This document shows positions 1 through 9,440 of a stretch of 64,000 nucleotides of DNA, one piece after another. The translations under genes and the position numbers were made by a program. Under the pieces are notes generated by a model, which ran no database searches, was not told the DNA's origin, and saw only the letters and a list, made by a program, of their open reading frames with translations. This stretch comes from Mycobacterium paraseoulense (lineage in GTDB: Bacteria; Actinomycetota; Actinomycetes; Mycobacteriales; Mycobacteriaceae): positions 62,001 through 126,000 of the forward strand of contig NZ_AP022619.1 of NCBI RefSeq assembly GCF_010731655.1, in the 5' to 3' direction. How positions within the stretch are numbered: the first letter of the stretch is position 1; every line of letters starts with the position of its first letter.

Positions 1-426
1 TCGATCGACCGCGCCGACGCGCCGAAATGGTGGATCACCGTCGGCGGTGAGGTGGGCAAGGGGGAGCGGTTGGCCGAGGCCGCCGCCCGGGAATTGGCCG
101 AGGAGACCGGACTACGGGTCGCGCCCGCCGAGATGGTCGGTCCCGTCTGGCGGCGCGACGAGGTGTTCGAGTTCAACGGCGCCCTGATCGACAGCGAAGA
201 ATTCTATTTCGTCTACCGCACCCGCCGGTTCGAGCCGTCGGGCGTGGGCCGGACCGACTTGGAACGCAGCTACATCCACGGCCACCGCTGGTGTGATGCT
301 GCCGACATCGTCCGGCTGACCGCGGCCGGTGAGACGGTGTACCCGATGCAGCTGTCCGAACTGCTCACCGACGCGGCCGCGCTGGCCGGCGGCCGGGCGC
401 CGGGCCCGCTGCAATCAATTCGTTGA
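1..426 (+). CDS. Nudix hydrolase, 3' part (5' end outside window)
   Basis: The reading frame is open from the first base and ends at TGA 424-426, so the N-terminus is missing. A perfect Nudix box (G-x5-E-x7-REL-x-EE-x-GL) occupies residues 16-38 of the visible part; its REL and EE residues bind the metal needed to cleave a nucleoside-diphosphate-linked substrate. The exact substrate cannot be read from the sequence. It converges on the PE gene on the other strand and overlaps its last 12 bases. The position matches M. tuberculosis Rv2609c (recalled). Confidence 0.9.
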   Translation, partial: SIDRADAPKWWITVGGEVGKGERLAEAAARELAEETGLRVAPAEMVGPVWRRDEVFEFNGALIDSEEFYFVYRTRRFEPSGVGRTDLERSYIHGHRWCDAADIVRLTAAGETVYPMQLSELLTDAAALAGGRAPGPLQSIR

Positions 427-1719
427 CTCCGCAATCCACAGTCCGCTCACCGAGACATGCAGGTCTAATGGCGGGCTCAGCCCCGCGGCCAGTGATTCCG
501 GGATCGCTTGCGCCGCAACCGGAGTCAGGCCGCCGGCAGCGGTGACCGAGAGGGACTGGAACGGCCCGGGGAGCCCGGTCGCGTAGCCGAAGTCGATGAA
601 CGGCCGAACGAAGGGCTGGAGCAGGTCGGCCAGCGGGTTGCCCAGGACAGGGATCATGCGCAGCGGGTCCAGCAGCGGCAGGTTCTGGGGAATCAGGTAG
701 TAGGTGGTCATGCCGATGTGCGTCTGGATGGCGGTGGCAAGCTGCGCGGCGGTGAGGGTCGGATATGTCGAGTGCAGGTAGGGAAAGCCCAAGAGGGCGT
801 TGAGGTCGGCCGGGATGTTGAAGATGCTGCGCGGGAAGTAGGCGATGGGGTCGTATTGGAGTGTGTAGATGGCGGTCTGGTACAGCGTGTCCACCGGAGT
901 CACGACGTGAAACGCGCCGAAGCCGGGGATGAAGTGCGTCAGGATGCCGGTGCCCGGAACGTTCGGGTCGGAGAGCATCACGAACGACAGCAGGTCCGAA
1001 CTCGGCCGGATGGCGGCGGGTAGGGCGTCCAGGTAACGCATTTCCAGGGTGGCGATCGTGGCGCTCTGCGAATAGCCCAGTACGACAACGTGATTGCCCG
1101 CGCCGGTTTCGCTCAGGATGGCGTTGTTGAGTATCGCGACGCCCTGCCGGACCGACTGACCGAAGGTTTCGCTGGTGAGGCCGGTGACGGGCCAGAAGTC
1201 CTCGGGCGTCGTCAAACCCACCGGCGTATAGCCGGGGTAATGGGGGGCGATGTAGGTGCTGTAGACGGAAGTCACGTAGGACGGGGTGGGTTGCGGGTTT
1301 CCCGTGCCGCCCATGATCAACGCCACGTTGGTCGACGACGACGTGGTCGGCGTGCTTTGCACTTGGCTTGCCAGGCTCAAGCTTCCGGTCACCGTCTGCT
1401 GCGAGGGCAGGGCCGGCGCCAATTGCGTGGCGGCCGCGTTGGAGGCCTCCGCCTGGGCATACGAATCGCTGCTGCCGATCAACGTTTGCACGAACTGCTG
1501 ATGAAACGCTTCCGCCCGTGCGCCGATCTCCTGATAGCGCTGGCCGAACGCCGCGAACAGCGCCGCCGTGCGGACGGATACCGCATCCGCGGCCGGGGGG
1601 AACACCATGGTCGTCGGGGTGGCCGCCGCTGCGTCGGCAGCGGCTATCGCCGAACCGATCCCCTGCAAATCAGTGGCGGCCGCTGCCAGCGTCTCCGGCG
1701 CTGTGATCACAAACGACAT
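415..1719 (-). CDS. PE family protein with C-terminal PE-PPE serine hydrolase domain
   Basis: This 434-residue protein begins with a PE domain (Pro8-Glu9, helical hairpin to about residue 95) that carries a YxxxE type VII secretion signal at Tyr87-Glu91. After a Thr/Ser-rich linker (about 105-132) comes an alpha/beta-hydrolase of the PE-PPE type (about 133-380) with the nucleophile elbow GYSQS at 215-219, Ser217 being the likely nucleophile. Family members with this domain are esterases or lipases exported by ESX systems. It lies 15 bases downstream of a PPE gene on the same strand, so the two are probably co-transcribed and may pair. In M. tuberculosis, as I recall, the gene here (PPE42, Rv2608) has the hydrolase domain on a PPE rather than a PE N-terminus. 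Confidence 0.92.
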   Translation of the reverse strand: MSFVITAPETLAAAATDLQGIGSAIAAADAAAATPTTMVFPPAADAVSVRTAALFAAFGQRYQEIGARAEAFHQQFVQTLIGSSDSYAQAEASNAAATQLAPALPSQQTVTGSLSLASQVQSTPTTSSSTNVALIMGGTGNPQPTPSYVTSVYSTYIAPHYPGYTPVGLTTPEDFWPVTGLTSETFGQSVRQGVAILNNAILSETGAGNHVVVLGYSQSATIATLEMRYLDALPAAIRPSSDLLSFVMLSDPNVPGTGILTHFIPGFGAFHVVTPVDTLYQTAIYTLQYDPIAYFPRSIFNIPADLNALLGFPYLHSTYPTLTAAQLATAIQTHIGMTTYYLIPQNLPLLDPLRMIPVLGNPLADLLQPFVRPFIDFGYATGLPGPFQSLSVTAAGGLTPVAAQAIPESLAAGLSPPLDLHVSVSGLWIAESTN

Positions 1720-1734
1720 CGCATCGCCGCCTGA

Positions 1735-2853
1735 CTAGCCCACCACCGGGCGCGCCAGCACACCGGAGCGCGATGCCTCGATCGCCGGATTCACACCGGC
1801 CACCCCGCGCCCGGGCGTGGTGACCGCCGGCTTGAACGGCACTCTCGGCACGCTGGGCGTCAGTTGACTCACACCCGTGGTCGGCACGCCGGCAACGGGA
1901 GCAATCGACGTCGGCGCCTGCACCTCGGTGGCCCAGCTCGGCGGAACCGACAGCGCCCCAATTGAACCCGCCCTACCCGCATCCGCCAACACCGCGGGAG
2001 CACCCAGCTGCGACGGGGCCTGCGCCCCCAGCGGGGAACCGGCGGAGGCCAAGGCCGAACCCATGGACGGCATGCCGGCGACAGCACCGCTCATCAACGG
2101 ATTGGCGCCACCCATGAACTGGCCCAGGACCTGACTGACGAGCATGCTCATGGGTTGCATGGCGAACTCGCCGCCCATCGAGAGCATCTCCAGCGGCGAC
2201 AGCCCCGAAGCCGGCGACGGGGAGAGCCCGAACGACTGAAACAGCGAGGAGACCAGCTGGGCGTCCGACATGGCCGATTGCGTCTCGGTTGTCACCGACG
2301 CCGCGGCTTGAGGCGCGGGGCCGAGGCCGTCGGGCGGTTCGGCGAACGACGTCAACTGCGCCCCCACTGCCAGCGTGCCGGCATCGTAGGCGGTCATCGC
2401 GGTGGCGTCCTGTGCCCACATCTCGGAGTAGTGCGCCTCGGTGGCCATGATCGCCGGGGTGTTCTGGCCGAAGAAGTTCGTCGAGATCAACGCCATCAGC
2501 TGCGCGCGGTTGGCGGCGATCACGGGCGGTGGCACCGTCATCGCGAACGCCGCCTCGTAGGCCGCAGCCGCCGCCATCGCCTGGGTCGACACCTGCTCGG
2601 CATCCATCGCGGTCGCCGCCAACCAGGTGACGAACGGGCTGGCCGCGGCCGCCATCGCGACGGCCGAGGGACCCAGCCACGGCCCGCTCGTCAACGCTGC
2701 GATCACCGTCGCATACGAGGACGCCGCCCATCCCAATTCGGCGGCCAACCCCGCCCAGGCGGCCGCGGCGGCCAGCATGGACCCCGCCCCCGGACCGGCA
2801 TACATCAGACCGGAGTTGATCTCGGGCGGTAACAGCCCAAAATCCGGCACCAT
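1735..2853 (-). CDS. PPE family protein, SVP subgroup
   Basis: This 372-residue protein opens with a PPE domain (Pro9-Pro10-Glu11, roughly residues 1-175, helical, with a GPWLGPS segment near 57-63). The subgroup signature G-x-x-SVP-x-x-W is seen as GALSVPPSW at 299-307. PPE-SVP proteins are surface-exposed or secreted through ESX type VII systems as heterodimers with PE partners. The PE-lipase gene follows directly downstream (15-base gap), so this is the first gene of a two-gene unit. ATG is the chosen start, with the usual short N-terminus before PPE. Confidence 0.92.
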   Translation of the reverse strand: MVPDFGLLPPEINSGLMYAGPGAGSMLAAAAAWAGLAAELGWAASSYATVIAALTSGPWLGPSAVAMAAAASPFVTWLAATAMDAEQVSTQAMAAAAAYEAAFAMTVPPPVIAANRAQLMALISTNFFGQNTPAIMATEAHYSEMWAQDATAMTAYDAGTLAVGAQLTSFAEPPDGLGPAPQAAASVTTETQSAMSDAQLVSSLFQSFGLSPSPASGLSPLEMLSMGGEFAMQPMSMLVSQVLGQFMGGANPLMSGAVAGMPSMGSALASAGSPLGAQAPSQLGAPAVLADAGRAGSIGALSVPPSWATEVQAPTSIAPVAGVPTTGVSQLTPSVPRVPFKPAVTTPGRGVAGVNPAIEASRSGVLARPVVG

Positions 2854-3064
2854 CCCGACCCTCCTCAGCCAGGCGGCGGCCGTTCCCGCAACCAGGTGGC
2901 GGGCCGCGTCCGCGTCAACGATGTGAGCAAAGTAACGATGACGTGTCTAGCAAGGGGTCGATTTCGGGGCCTAGGGCCAATCGGCCCTTTGTGACTCCGC
3001 CGTTGGAAAATCCGTGTCCCGCCCCCCACTAGACTGGGGCGACAACGGTTGAAGGAGATCAGCA

Positions 3065-3976
3065 GTGGATACCGCCGCGTCAGGCAACGGCAGCGGACGA
3101 ACCGGAACCGCGCGCGTCAAGCGCGGCATGGCCGAGATGCTCAAGGGCGGCGTCATCATGGACGTCGTCACCCCCGAGCAGGCCCGCATCGCCGAGGGCG
3201 CCGGCGCCGTCGCGGTGATGGCGCTGGAACGGGTGCCCGCCGACATCCGCGCCCAGGGCGGCGTGTCGCGGATGAGCGACCCCGACATGATCGAGGGCAT
3301 CATCGCCGCGGTGACGATCCCGGTGATGGCCAAGGCCCGCATCGGGCACTTCGTCGAGGCGCAGATCCTGCAGAGCCTCGGCGTCGACTACGTCGACGAG
3401 TCCGAGGTCCTGACCCCCGCGGACTACACCCACCACATCGACAAGTGGAAGTTCACCGTGCCGTTCGTGTGCGGGGCGACCAACCTCGGCGAGGCCCTGC
3501 GGCGCATCGGCGAGGGCGCGGCGATGATCCGGTCCAAGGGTGAGGCCGGCACCGGAGACGTCTCCAACGCGACCACGCACATGCGGGCCATCGGCGGCGA
3601 GATTCGCCGGCTGACCTCGCTGTCGGAAGACGAATTGTACGTCGCCGCAAAGGAATTGCAGGCGCCCTACGACCTCGTCGTCGAGGTGGCCCGCGCCGGC
3701 AAGCTGCCCGTCACCCTGTTCACCGCGGGCGGCATCGCCACCCCCGCCGACGCGGCCATGATGATGCAACTGGGCGCCGAGGGCGTCTTCGTCGGCTCCG
3801 GCATCTTCAAGTCGGGGGACCCCGCGCAGCGCGCCGCCGCCATCGTCAAGGCCACCACGTTCTACGACGACCCCGACGTGCTGGCCAAGGTGTCGCGCGG
3901 CCTGGGCGAGCCCATGGTGGGCATCAACGTCGAGCAGATCGCGCAGCCCCACCGGCTGGCCGAACGCGGCTGGTAA
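3065..3976 (+). CDS. pdxS: Pyridoxal 5'-phosphate synthase lyase subunit PdxS
   Basis: PdxS builds pyridoxal 5'-phosphate from ribose 5-phosphate, glyceraldehyde 3-phosphate and ammonia supplied by PdxT, as a cytosolic (beta/alpha)8-barrel dodecamer. The 303-residue product has the Schiff-base lysines Lys90 (in [10 protein letters not shown]) and Lys158 (in RSKGEAGTG), plus Asp33 in [10 protein letters not shown]. The GTG start at 3065 sits behind a strong ribosome site (AAGGAGATC, 3052-3060). It leads a pdxS-thioesterase-pdxT operon. In M. tuberculosis a pdxH-like gene (Rv2607) lies next door; none is seen here. Confidence 0.97.
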   Translation: MDTAASGNGSGRTGTARVKRGMAEMLKGGVIMDVVTPEQARIAEGAGAVAVMALERVPADIRAQGGVSRMSDPDMIEGIIAAVTIPVMAKARIGHFVEAQILQSLGVDYVDESEVLTPADYTHHIDKWKFTVPFVCGATNLGEALRRIGEGAAMIRSKGEAGTGDVSNATTHMRAIGGEIRRLTSLSEDELYVAAKELQAPYDLVVEVARAGKLPVTLFTAGGIATPADAAMMMQLGAEGVFVGSGIFKSGDPAQRAAAIVKATTFYDDPDVLAKVSRGLGEPMVGINVEQIAQPHRLAERGW

Positions 3977-3990
3977 GCCGAGGGCTATAG

Positions 3991-4836
3991 GTGGCGATCG
4001 AAGAGATCCTTGATCTCGAGCAACTCGAGGTCAACATCTACCGCGGTCGGGTGTTCAGCCCGGAGTCGGGATATTTCCAGCGCACGTTCGGCGGTCACGT
4101 CGCCGGCCAGTCGCTCGTCTCGGCGGTGCGCACGGTCGACCCGCGTTACCAGGTGCACTCGCTGCACGGCTACTTCCTGCGGCCCGGGGACGCCAACGAG
4201 CCCACCGTCTTCATCGTCGAGCGCACCCGCGACGGCGGCTCGTTTGCCACCCGGCGCGTCAACGCCATCCAGCACGGGGAAATCATCTTCAGCATGGGGG
4301 CGTCCTTCCAGACCGACCAGGAGGGCATCCACCACCAGGACGTCATGCCGGCCGCGCCGCCGCCCGACGGGCTGCCCGGCCTCGACTCGATCAAGGTGTT
4401 CGACGACGCCGGATTCAAGCAGTTCGAGGAGTGGGACGTCTGCATCGTGCCGCGCGAACAGCTGCGGCTGTCGCCCGGCAAGGCCTCCCAGCAGCAGGTG
4501 TGGTTTCGCCATCGCGACCCGCTGCCGGACGATCCGGTGCTGCACATCTGCGCGCTGGCCTACATGAGCGACCTCACGCTGCTGGGATCGGCGCAGGTCA
4601 ACCACCTCGACGTGCGCCAGCATCTGCAGGTGGCCTCGCTGGACCACGCGATGTGGTTCATGCGGGCGTTCCGGGCCGACGAATGGCTGCTCTACGACCA
4701 GTCCTCGCCGTCGGCCAGCGGCGGCCGCTCGCTGTGCCAGGGCAAGATCTTCACCCAGACGGGCGAGATGGTGGCGGCGGTCATGCAGGAGGGGCTGACC
4801 CGCTTCGAGCGGGGATTCCAGCCCTCCAAACAGTGA
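3991..4836 (+). CDS. tesB: Acyl-CoA thioesterase II (TesB family)
   Basis: The 281-residue protein has two tandem hotdog folds, typical of TesB thioesterases that hydrolyse acyl-CoA to free fatty acid and CoA. The N-terminal half has the hotdog helix segment [10 protein letters not shown] near residue 30; the C-terminal half has LDHAMWF, whose Asp belongs to the Asp-Thr-Gln catalytic group, and a late QEGLTRF segment. It starts with GTG 14 bases after pdxS and ends 7 bases before pdxT, so it is translated from the vitamin B6 mRNA. Its link to PLP synthesis is unexplained. M. tuberculosis has the same arrangement (Rv2605c, tesB2). Confidence 0.93.
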   Translation: MAIEEILDLEQLEVNIYRGRVFSPESGYFQRTFGGHVAGQSLVSAVRTVDPRYQVHSLHGYFLRPGDANEPTVFIVERTRDGGSFATRRVNAIQHGEIIFSMGASFQTDQEGIHHQDVMPAAPPPDGLPGLDSIKVFDDAGFKQFEEWDVCIVPREQLRLSPGKASQQQVWFRHRDPLPDDPVLHICALAYMSDLTLLGSAQVNHLDVRQHLQVASLDHAMWFMRAFRADEWLLYDQSSPSASGGRSLCQGKIFTQTGEMVAAVMQEGLTRFERGFQPSKQ

Positions 4837-4843
4837 GAGCGCA

Positions 4844-5440
4844 GTGAGCGCGCCGCGCATCGGCGTGCTGGCGCTGCAGGGCGACACCCGTGAACACCTG
4901 GCCGCGCTGCGCGAAGCCGGGGCCGAATCGATGCCGGTGCGGCGCCGCGGCGAGCTCGAGAACGTCGACGGGCTGGTGATTCCCGGTGGGGAGTCCACGA
5001 CCATGAGCCACCTGCTGCTCGACCTCGGCCTGCTCGAGCCGTTGCGTGGGCTGCTGGCCGACGGCCTGCCCGCCTACGGCGCGTGCGCGGGCATGATCCT
5101 GCTGGCCAGCGAGATCCTCGACGCCGGCGCGGGCGGCCGGGAGGCGCTGCCCCTGCGTGCGATCGATATGACCGTGCGCCGCAACGCATTCGGACGCCAG
5201 GTCGATTCGTTCGAGGGTGACATACCGTTCGCCGGCCTGGACGGTCCGGTGCGCGCGGTGTTCATCCGCGCCCCGTGGGTCGAGCGCGCCGGTGAGGGCG
5301 TGCAGGTGCTTGCCGAAGCGTCGGGGCACACAGTCGCGGTGCGGCAGGGCACGAAGCTGGCGACGGCGTTCCACCCCGAGATGACCGGAGACCGGCGCGT
5401 CCACCGGCTCTTCGTCGACATCGTCAACGGCGTCGCCTGA
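4844..5440 (+). CDS. pdxT: Pyridoxal 5'-phosphate synthase glutaminase subunit PdxT
   Basis: PdxT is a class I glutamine amidotransferase that hydrolyses glutamine and channels ammonia to PdxS. The 198-residue protein shows the oxyanion-hole segment PGGEST at 48-53, the nucleophile Cys81 in YGACAGM, and the His177/Glu179 pair in FHPEM, so the catalytic triad is intact. It starts with GTG 7 bases after the thioesterase gene and is the last gene of the operon. A near-perfect inverted repeat about 40 bases downstream may end transcription. Confidence 0.97.
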   Translation: MSAPRIGVLALQGDTREHLAALREAGAESMPVRRRGELENVDGLVIPGGESTTMSHLLLDLGLLEPLRGLLADGLPAYGACAGMILLASEILDAGAGGREALPLRAIDMTVRRNAFGRQVDSFEGDIPFAGLDGPVRAVFIRAPWVERAGEGVQVLAEASGHTVAVRQGTKLATAFHPEMTGDRRVHRLFVDIVNGVA

Positions 5441-5481
5441 CCCACCCGGCACGCCGGCACCCACTCCCGGCGCGATCACGC

Positions 5482-5509
5482 AAAGTGATAGCGCAGGCGA
5501 TATCACTTT
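5482..5509. repeat. Inverted repeat between pdxT and the yebC-like gene
   Basis: Two 13-base arms (5482-5494 and 5497-5509) separated by AG are complementary at 12 of 13 positions; the ends read AAAGTGATA and TATCACTTT. It is AT-richer than its surroundings and lies 42 bases after the pdxT stop and about 137 bases before the next gene. It could fold as an RNA hairpin ending the pdx transcript, although no T-run follows, or act as a protein-binding palindrome upstream of the yebC-like gene. Confidence 0.55.
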
Positions 5510-5646
5510 CGCGACGGCGCATATGCCCGCGTTCGTGTGACGCCGGGGCGGCTGGGCCGCAGGGGGAACGGACGCGGGGGCGGCGCCGACCGTGCACGTA
5601 GACTCGTCTGGCGATCTTTCCAAGACAGAAGAGGTAAGAGACACCG

Positions 5647-6402
5647 ATGAGCGGCCATTCCAAGTGGGCCACCACCAAGCACCAGAAGGCCGTCAAGGAC
5701 GCGCGCCGAGGCAAGGAGTTCGCCCGGCTGATCAAGAACATCGAAGTCGCCGCCCGTACCGGCGGCGGGGATCCGGCGGGCAACCCGACGCTGTATGACG
5801 CCATCCAGAAGGCGAAGAAGACCTCGGTGCCCAACGACAACATCGAGCGTGCCCGCAAGCGCGGCGCCGGCGAGGAAGCCGGCGGCGCCGACTACCAGAC
5901 GATCATGTACGAGGGCTACGGGCCCAACGGCGTGGCGGTGCTGATCGAATGCCTGACCGACAACCGCAACCGCGCGGCCGGCGAGGTCCGGGTGGCTGTG
6001 ACCCGCAACGGCGGCACCATGGCCGATCCGGGCTCGGTGTCGTATCTATTCACCCGCAAGGGCGTGGTCACCCTGGAAAAGAACGGCCTGTCCGAGGACG
6101 ACGTGCTGGCCGCCGTGCTGGACGCCGGCGCCGAGGACGTCAACGACCTGGGTGACAGCTTCGAAGTCATCTCGGAGCCAACGGATCTGGTCGCGGTGCG
6201 GACGGCTCTGCAAGATGCCGGCATCGACTACGAGTCGGCCGAGGCCAGCTTCCAGCCGTCGGTGAGCGTGCCGGTGGACGTCGACGGCGCCCGGAAAGTA
6301 TTCAAGCTCGTCGACGCCCTGGAGGACAGCGACGACGTGCAAAACGTGTGGACCAACGTCGATTTGTCCGACGAAGTGTTGGCCGCTCTCGACGAGGACT
6401 GA
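5647..6402 (+). CDS. YebC/PmpR family regulator or translation factor
   Basis: The 251-residue protein is a full-length YebC/TACO1 family member. It begins with the family hallmark [15 protein letters not shown] and contains [10 protein letters not shown] near residue 86, in the central domain. Family members are described as DNA-binding regulators, and more recently as factors that relieve ribosome stalling at proline-rich stretches; sequence alone does not decide between these. The ATG at 5647 follows a purine-rich ribosome site (GAAGAGG). It is a monocistronic-looking gene between the pdx operon and a convergent operon. M. tuberculosis Rv2603c is the counterpart. Confidence 0.93.
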   Translation: MSGHSKWATTKHQKAVKDARRGKEFARLIKNIEVAARTGGGDPAGNPTLYDAIQKAKKTSVPNDNIERARKRGAGEEAGGADYQTIMYEGYGPNGVAVLIECLTDNRNRAAGEVRVAVTRNGGTMADPGSVSYLFTRKGVVTLEKNGLSEDDVLAAVLDAGAEDVNDLGDSFEVISEPTDLVAVRTALQDAGIDYESAEASFQPSVSVPVDVDGARKVFKLVDALEDSDDVQNVWTNVDLSDEVLAALDED

Positions 6403-6413
6403 CGCCACCAGAA

Positions 6414-8012
6414 CTAGTCGTAGCCGTGCCGCATGTCGTCCACGATGCGCGGATTGTCCAGCGTGGAGGGCTCGAGCGGGCGGGGTCGGGTGTCGTCGGG
6501 AAACACCGTGGCGGCGTCGAGGACGTGCTGATTGAGGAAGCGCAGCGGGGGCGCGTTGGGCGGCACGGTGGGCGTGGGCGCGCCGGCCCCGCGGCGCGCC
6601 AGCGCGAAACCCCAGTCACCGAACGTGGGCACGTAGACGTGGTAGGGCGTCACCGCGTAGCCGGCCGCGCGGATTGACGACGCGGTGCGCCAGAACGCCG
6701 TCTGCGTCGAGAACGGGCTGCCCGACTGGACCACCATGAGCCCGTCGGCGGCCAGCGCGTGCCCGACCAGCGCGTAGAACTCGGTCGAATACAGCCGGCC
6801 CAGGACCGGGGTGTCGGGGTCGGGGAGGTCGACGATCACCGCGTCGAAGCCACCGGCCGGGACGACGTCCGGGTGCGGCGTGCGCAACCAGCGCATCGCG
6901 TCGTCGATCACCACCTTGACCCGCGGGCTGTCCAGCGAACCGCCGTTGGTCCTGCGCATGGTGGTGCGCGCCAGCTGGATCACCGCGGGGTCGAGTTCCA
7001 CCTGCACGATCCGGGCAATGCCCGGCTGACGCAGCAGTTCGCGGGCCACCAGGCCGTCGCCGCCCCCGAGGACGAGGACCGATCGGGCGCCGGCCCCGAG
7101 CGCGGGGTAGACCAGGCTTTCGGTGTAGCGGTACTCGTCGCGGGTGGAGAACTGCAGGCCACCGTCGAGGTAAAGGCGCATGTCGTTACCCCGCTGGGTG
7201 ACCACTATCTCCTGGTAGGCCGAGTGCTGGTAGGCGATGATCGGGTCGGCGTAGAGCCGCTGCCTGCTCGTCGTCTCGATGTCGGCCGACCGCGCCAGCA
7301 GCGTGGCCAGCAGCGCGAGCGCCGCGGCGAGCGCGCACAGCGCCGTCAGGAGTTGTCGGGTGGGCACGATTCGGCGGAGCACAAAGGCCGCCACGACGGC
7401 CGCGGCCAGGAGATTGACGATGCCGGTGGCCGCCGCGCCGCGGATCATGCCCAGCTGCGGCAGCAGCAGGAACGGCCAGACCAGGCCGCCCAGCAGCGCG
7501 CCGAGGTAGTCGGCGGCGTTCAGGTCGGCCAGGGTCCGGCCGGTGTCGGCCGCGTGATCCGCATCGGGGGCCATGCGCCCGCGCTGCAGCATGGTCATCA
7601 GCAGCGGCACCTCGGCGCCGACCAGCCCCCCGATCAGGGCGGTGCTGACCGCCAGCATCCACATCGACTCGTCGTCGATGAAGGCGAACGCCGTGTACAG
7701 CGCCGCCGCCGACAAGCCGCCGACGATGCTCAGCAACACCTCCACCGCGACGAAGGCGATCGCCGCGTGCGCCAGCAGCGGCTTGACCACGAGGGCGCCC
7801 ACCCCGAGCGCGGCGATGTAGCCCGCGACGATCAGCGACGTGGCGACGATGCCGCCGCCGTTGAGGCTGGCCGCCAGCGTCAGCAGCGCGAGTTCGTAGA
7901 CGATGCCGGACGCCGCGCACGCGGCGACCGCGGCCAGCAGCACGGCCCGCCAGCGCGCCGGAGGCTCCGCGGGCCGGTTCACCTCTGACGCCGGCAGCTC
8001 AACGGATGTCAT
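6414..8012 (-). CDS. speE: Membrane-integrated spermidine synthase-like aminopropyltransferase
   Basis: The 532-residue protein has about seven hydrophobic segments in its first 225 residues and a cytosolic spermidine-synthase fold after that. The SAM-type nucleotide motif [10 protein letters not shown] lies near 315 and the acidic segment VIVDLPDPD near 390. The family transfers an aminopropyl group from decarboxylated SAM to a polyamine. The membrane-fused form is widespread in actinobacteria, and its true substrate is uncertain. It is the last gene of a five-gene minus-strand operon, its ATG overlapping the preceding stop by 4 bases. Rv2601 is the counterpart. Confidence 0.88.
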   Translation of the reverse strand: MTSVELPASEVNRPAEPPARWRAVLLAAVAACAASGIVYELALLTLAASLNGGGIVATSLIVAGYIAALGVGALVVKPLLAHAAIAFVAVEVLLSIVGGLSAAALYTAFAFIDDESMWMLAVSTALIGGLVGAEVPLLMTMLQRGRMAPDADHAADTGRTLADLNAADYLGALLGGLVWPFLLLPQLGMIRGAAATGIVNLLAAAVVAAFVLRRIVPTRQLLTALCALAAALALLATLLARSADIETTSRQRLYADPIIAYQHSAYQEIVVTQRGNDMRLYLDGGLQFSTRDEYRYTESLVYPALGAGARSVLVLGGGDGLVARELLRQPGIARIVQVELDPAVIQLARTTMRRTNGGSLDSPRVKVVIDDAMRWLRTPHPDVVPAGGFDAVIVDLPDPDTPVLGRLYSTEFYALVGHALAADGLMVVQSGSPFSTQTAFWRTASSIRAAGYAVTPYHVYVPTFGDWGFALARRGAGAPTPTVPPNAPPLRFLNQHVLDAATVFPDDTRPRPLEPSTLDNPRIVDDMRHGYD

Positions 8013-8464
8013 GACACCGCGGCGGCCGTGACCCCTCCCACGGCGAGCAATATCAGCGCCACGGCGAACGATCCCGGATGCAGCTCGGGCTCGTCGATGT
8101 GCTCGTGAAAACTGCCCGGTATCAGCAGATGCATTGCGAGCAGGGCTATTCCGAGCAGGATCACGCCCATCAGCCCATATACGGCCACGCCGACGAGCCC
8201 CTGGCCCAGCTGGCTATAGCTGTTCGAGATGGCGGTGATGATGACGACGGTCAGGGCGATGTACATCGCACCGGCGACGATGACGGCGTTGGGGCGGCGG
8301 TCGATGAACACCAGCCGACGCAGATTGCCCGGGGTCAATACGTCGACCGCGTAGAACCCGACGAGAAGTACGCCCATGCCGACGCAGAAGTAGAGGATCG
8401 TCGCGACTGCGCCTTTCAGGACGGGATTGAGGTCGACGGTGCCGATCTCGACGGCGAGGTACAT
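8009..8464 (-). CDS. DUF350 family membrane protein
   Basis: This 151-residue, four-helix inner-membrane protein matches the DUF350 (UPF0719) pattern: helices near 20-42, 58-80, 90-113 and 130-148, with short charged loops. A strong ribosome site (AAAGGAG on the minus strand) precedes the ATG at 8464. It is translationally coupled to the aminopropyltransferase gene by a 4-base overlap. DUF350 genes often travel with DUF4178, DUF4247 and membrane aminopropyltransferase genes, as here, which suggests one membrane-associated function whose nature is unknown. Confidence 0.85.
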   Translation of the reverse strand: MYLAVEIGTVDLNPVLKGAVATILYFCVGMGVLLVGFYAVDVLTPGNLRRLVFIDRRPNAVIVAGAMYIALTVVIITAISNSYSQLGQGLVGVAVYGLMGVILLGIALLAMHLLIPGSFHEHIDEPELHPGSFAVALILLAVGGVTAAAVS

Positions 8465-8498
8465 GGTTGTCTCCTTTGCGGTTTCTATCGGCTAGACG

Positions 8499-8939
8499 TC
8501 ACTTGGTTCCGCCGGGGCCACCCGGGGTGCCTCCGGCGCCGCCCGAGGGGGAGCCGGGGGTGAAGCCGGGCCCGAGGAATATGAAGGCGCCGTGGCTGTA
8601 CCCGGCGTTCAGGCCTTCCAGGCGGATGCTGCACGGGCGATTGCCGTCGGGGCCGACGATCACGATGTTGTTGCTGTAGCGCAGGTACTCGTTGTCGCCG
8701 TTGGCGGCGCGGGCCTGGGGGGCCTGGTACTCGGCGAGCGTGTCGGCCACGTCGTCGGGTGGGCCGCTGCATTCGTAGCGTGTGCCGTTCGCGTCGTGGG
8801 AGTACGCGTGATAGTGGCCGGCGATGTAGGAGCCGATGTTCTTCTGCAGCAGGATGATTCCGGGAACGAGGCAGGCGACGGCGGCCACGGCCAGCGCGCC
8901 GGCGATCACGAACAGGCGGTTGCGGCTCACGGCTGCCAC
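8499..8939 (-). CDS. DUF4247 family membrane-anchored protein
   Basis: The 146-residue protein has one N-terminal transmembrane segment (about residues 9-31), then an extracytoplasmic domain with two cysteines (in YECSGPP and RPCSIRL) and a low-complexity Gly/Pro/Ser tail from about residue 126. The fold resembles DUF4247 proteins; no enzymatic motif is visible. The GTG start at 8939 overlaps the end of the preceding DUF2617 gene by 13 bases, so it belongs to the same operon. Counterpart of Rv2599. Confidence 0.8.
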   Translation of the reverse strand: MAAVSRNRLFVIAGALAVAAVACLVPGIILLQKNIGSYIAGHYHAYSHDANGTRYECSGPPDDVADTLAEYQAPQARAANGDNEYLRYSNNIVIVGPDGNRPCSIRLEGLNAGYSHGAFIFLGPGFTPGSPSGGAGGTPGGPGGTK

Positions 8940-9430
8940 CGGCTCGCCGTGTGGACCACCGTGCCGCCGTTGCCCGCCGGGTACAGGTGCCAGGTCTGCC
9001 AGCGCCAGCCGGTGCCGTCGGGTTCGGCGGCCAACGCGGTCAGCGCGGCGTCGTCACCGGGGAAAGAGCCGCCGAGCCAACCCTTTTCCCGCGCGCACCG
9101 GCCTCGAAGGTCACGCGCGACGCGCCGGAAGGTCGCCTCGTCGTACCGATCGACGCGGGATTCCAGCGAGTAGCCGGGCGCGGTCGTGCGCTCCGGCAGG
9201 TCGACGCCGTGGCCGCGTGCCGTGCACGAGACCTCCTCGGAGAACCGGCCCGCGGCGTGTTCGACCGTCACGACGTGCGACGCGCCGAGGACCCCGAGCA
9301 ACAGCGCGCCGCCGGCGGGGTGCGTCAGCGCGGATGTTGCCAGCGGCGGCGGTGCGGGCACGTTGAGCGCGAGTCCAAGGTTTTGCCCGGAGACGTCCGA
9401 GGGCGCTACGGCGAGCTGATGAAGCGGCAC
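8927..9430 (-). CDS. DUF2617 family protein
   Basis: The 167-residue soluble protein has no signal peptide or membrane segment. It matches the DUF2617 family in length and in its ending, with a Trp-rich C-terminus (GTGWRWQTWHLYP near residues 144-156). Its function is unknown. It starts with GTG, 10 bases after the DUF4178 gene, and its 3' end overlaps the DUF4247 gene by 13 bases. Its persistent place in this operon suggests a cytosolic partner of the membrane components. Counterpart of Rv2598. Confidence 0.8.
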   Translation of the reverse strand: MPLHQLAVAPSDVSGQNLGLALNVPAPPPLATSALTHPAGGALLLGVLGASHVVTVEHAAGRFSEEVSCTARGHGVDLPERTTAPGYSLESRVDRYDEATFRRVARDLRGRCAREKGWLGGSFPGDDAALTALAAEPDGTGWRWQTWHLYPAGNGGTVVHTASRWQP

Positions 9431-9440
9431 CGACGCGCTC

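Noticed and set aside
508..1734. Long open frames on the plus strand opposite the PE gene
   Set aside because: Arg/Gly-rich shadows of the GC-rich gene on the other strand; no family resemblance.
2980..2995. Small GGGCC-AATC-GGCCC hairpin upstream of pdxS
   Set aside because: Short and common in this GC-rich DNA; the following TTTGTG is too weak for a terminator and there is no gene ending nearby on the plus strand.
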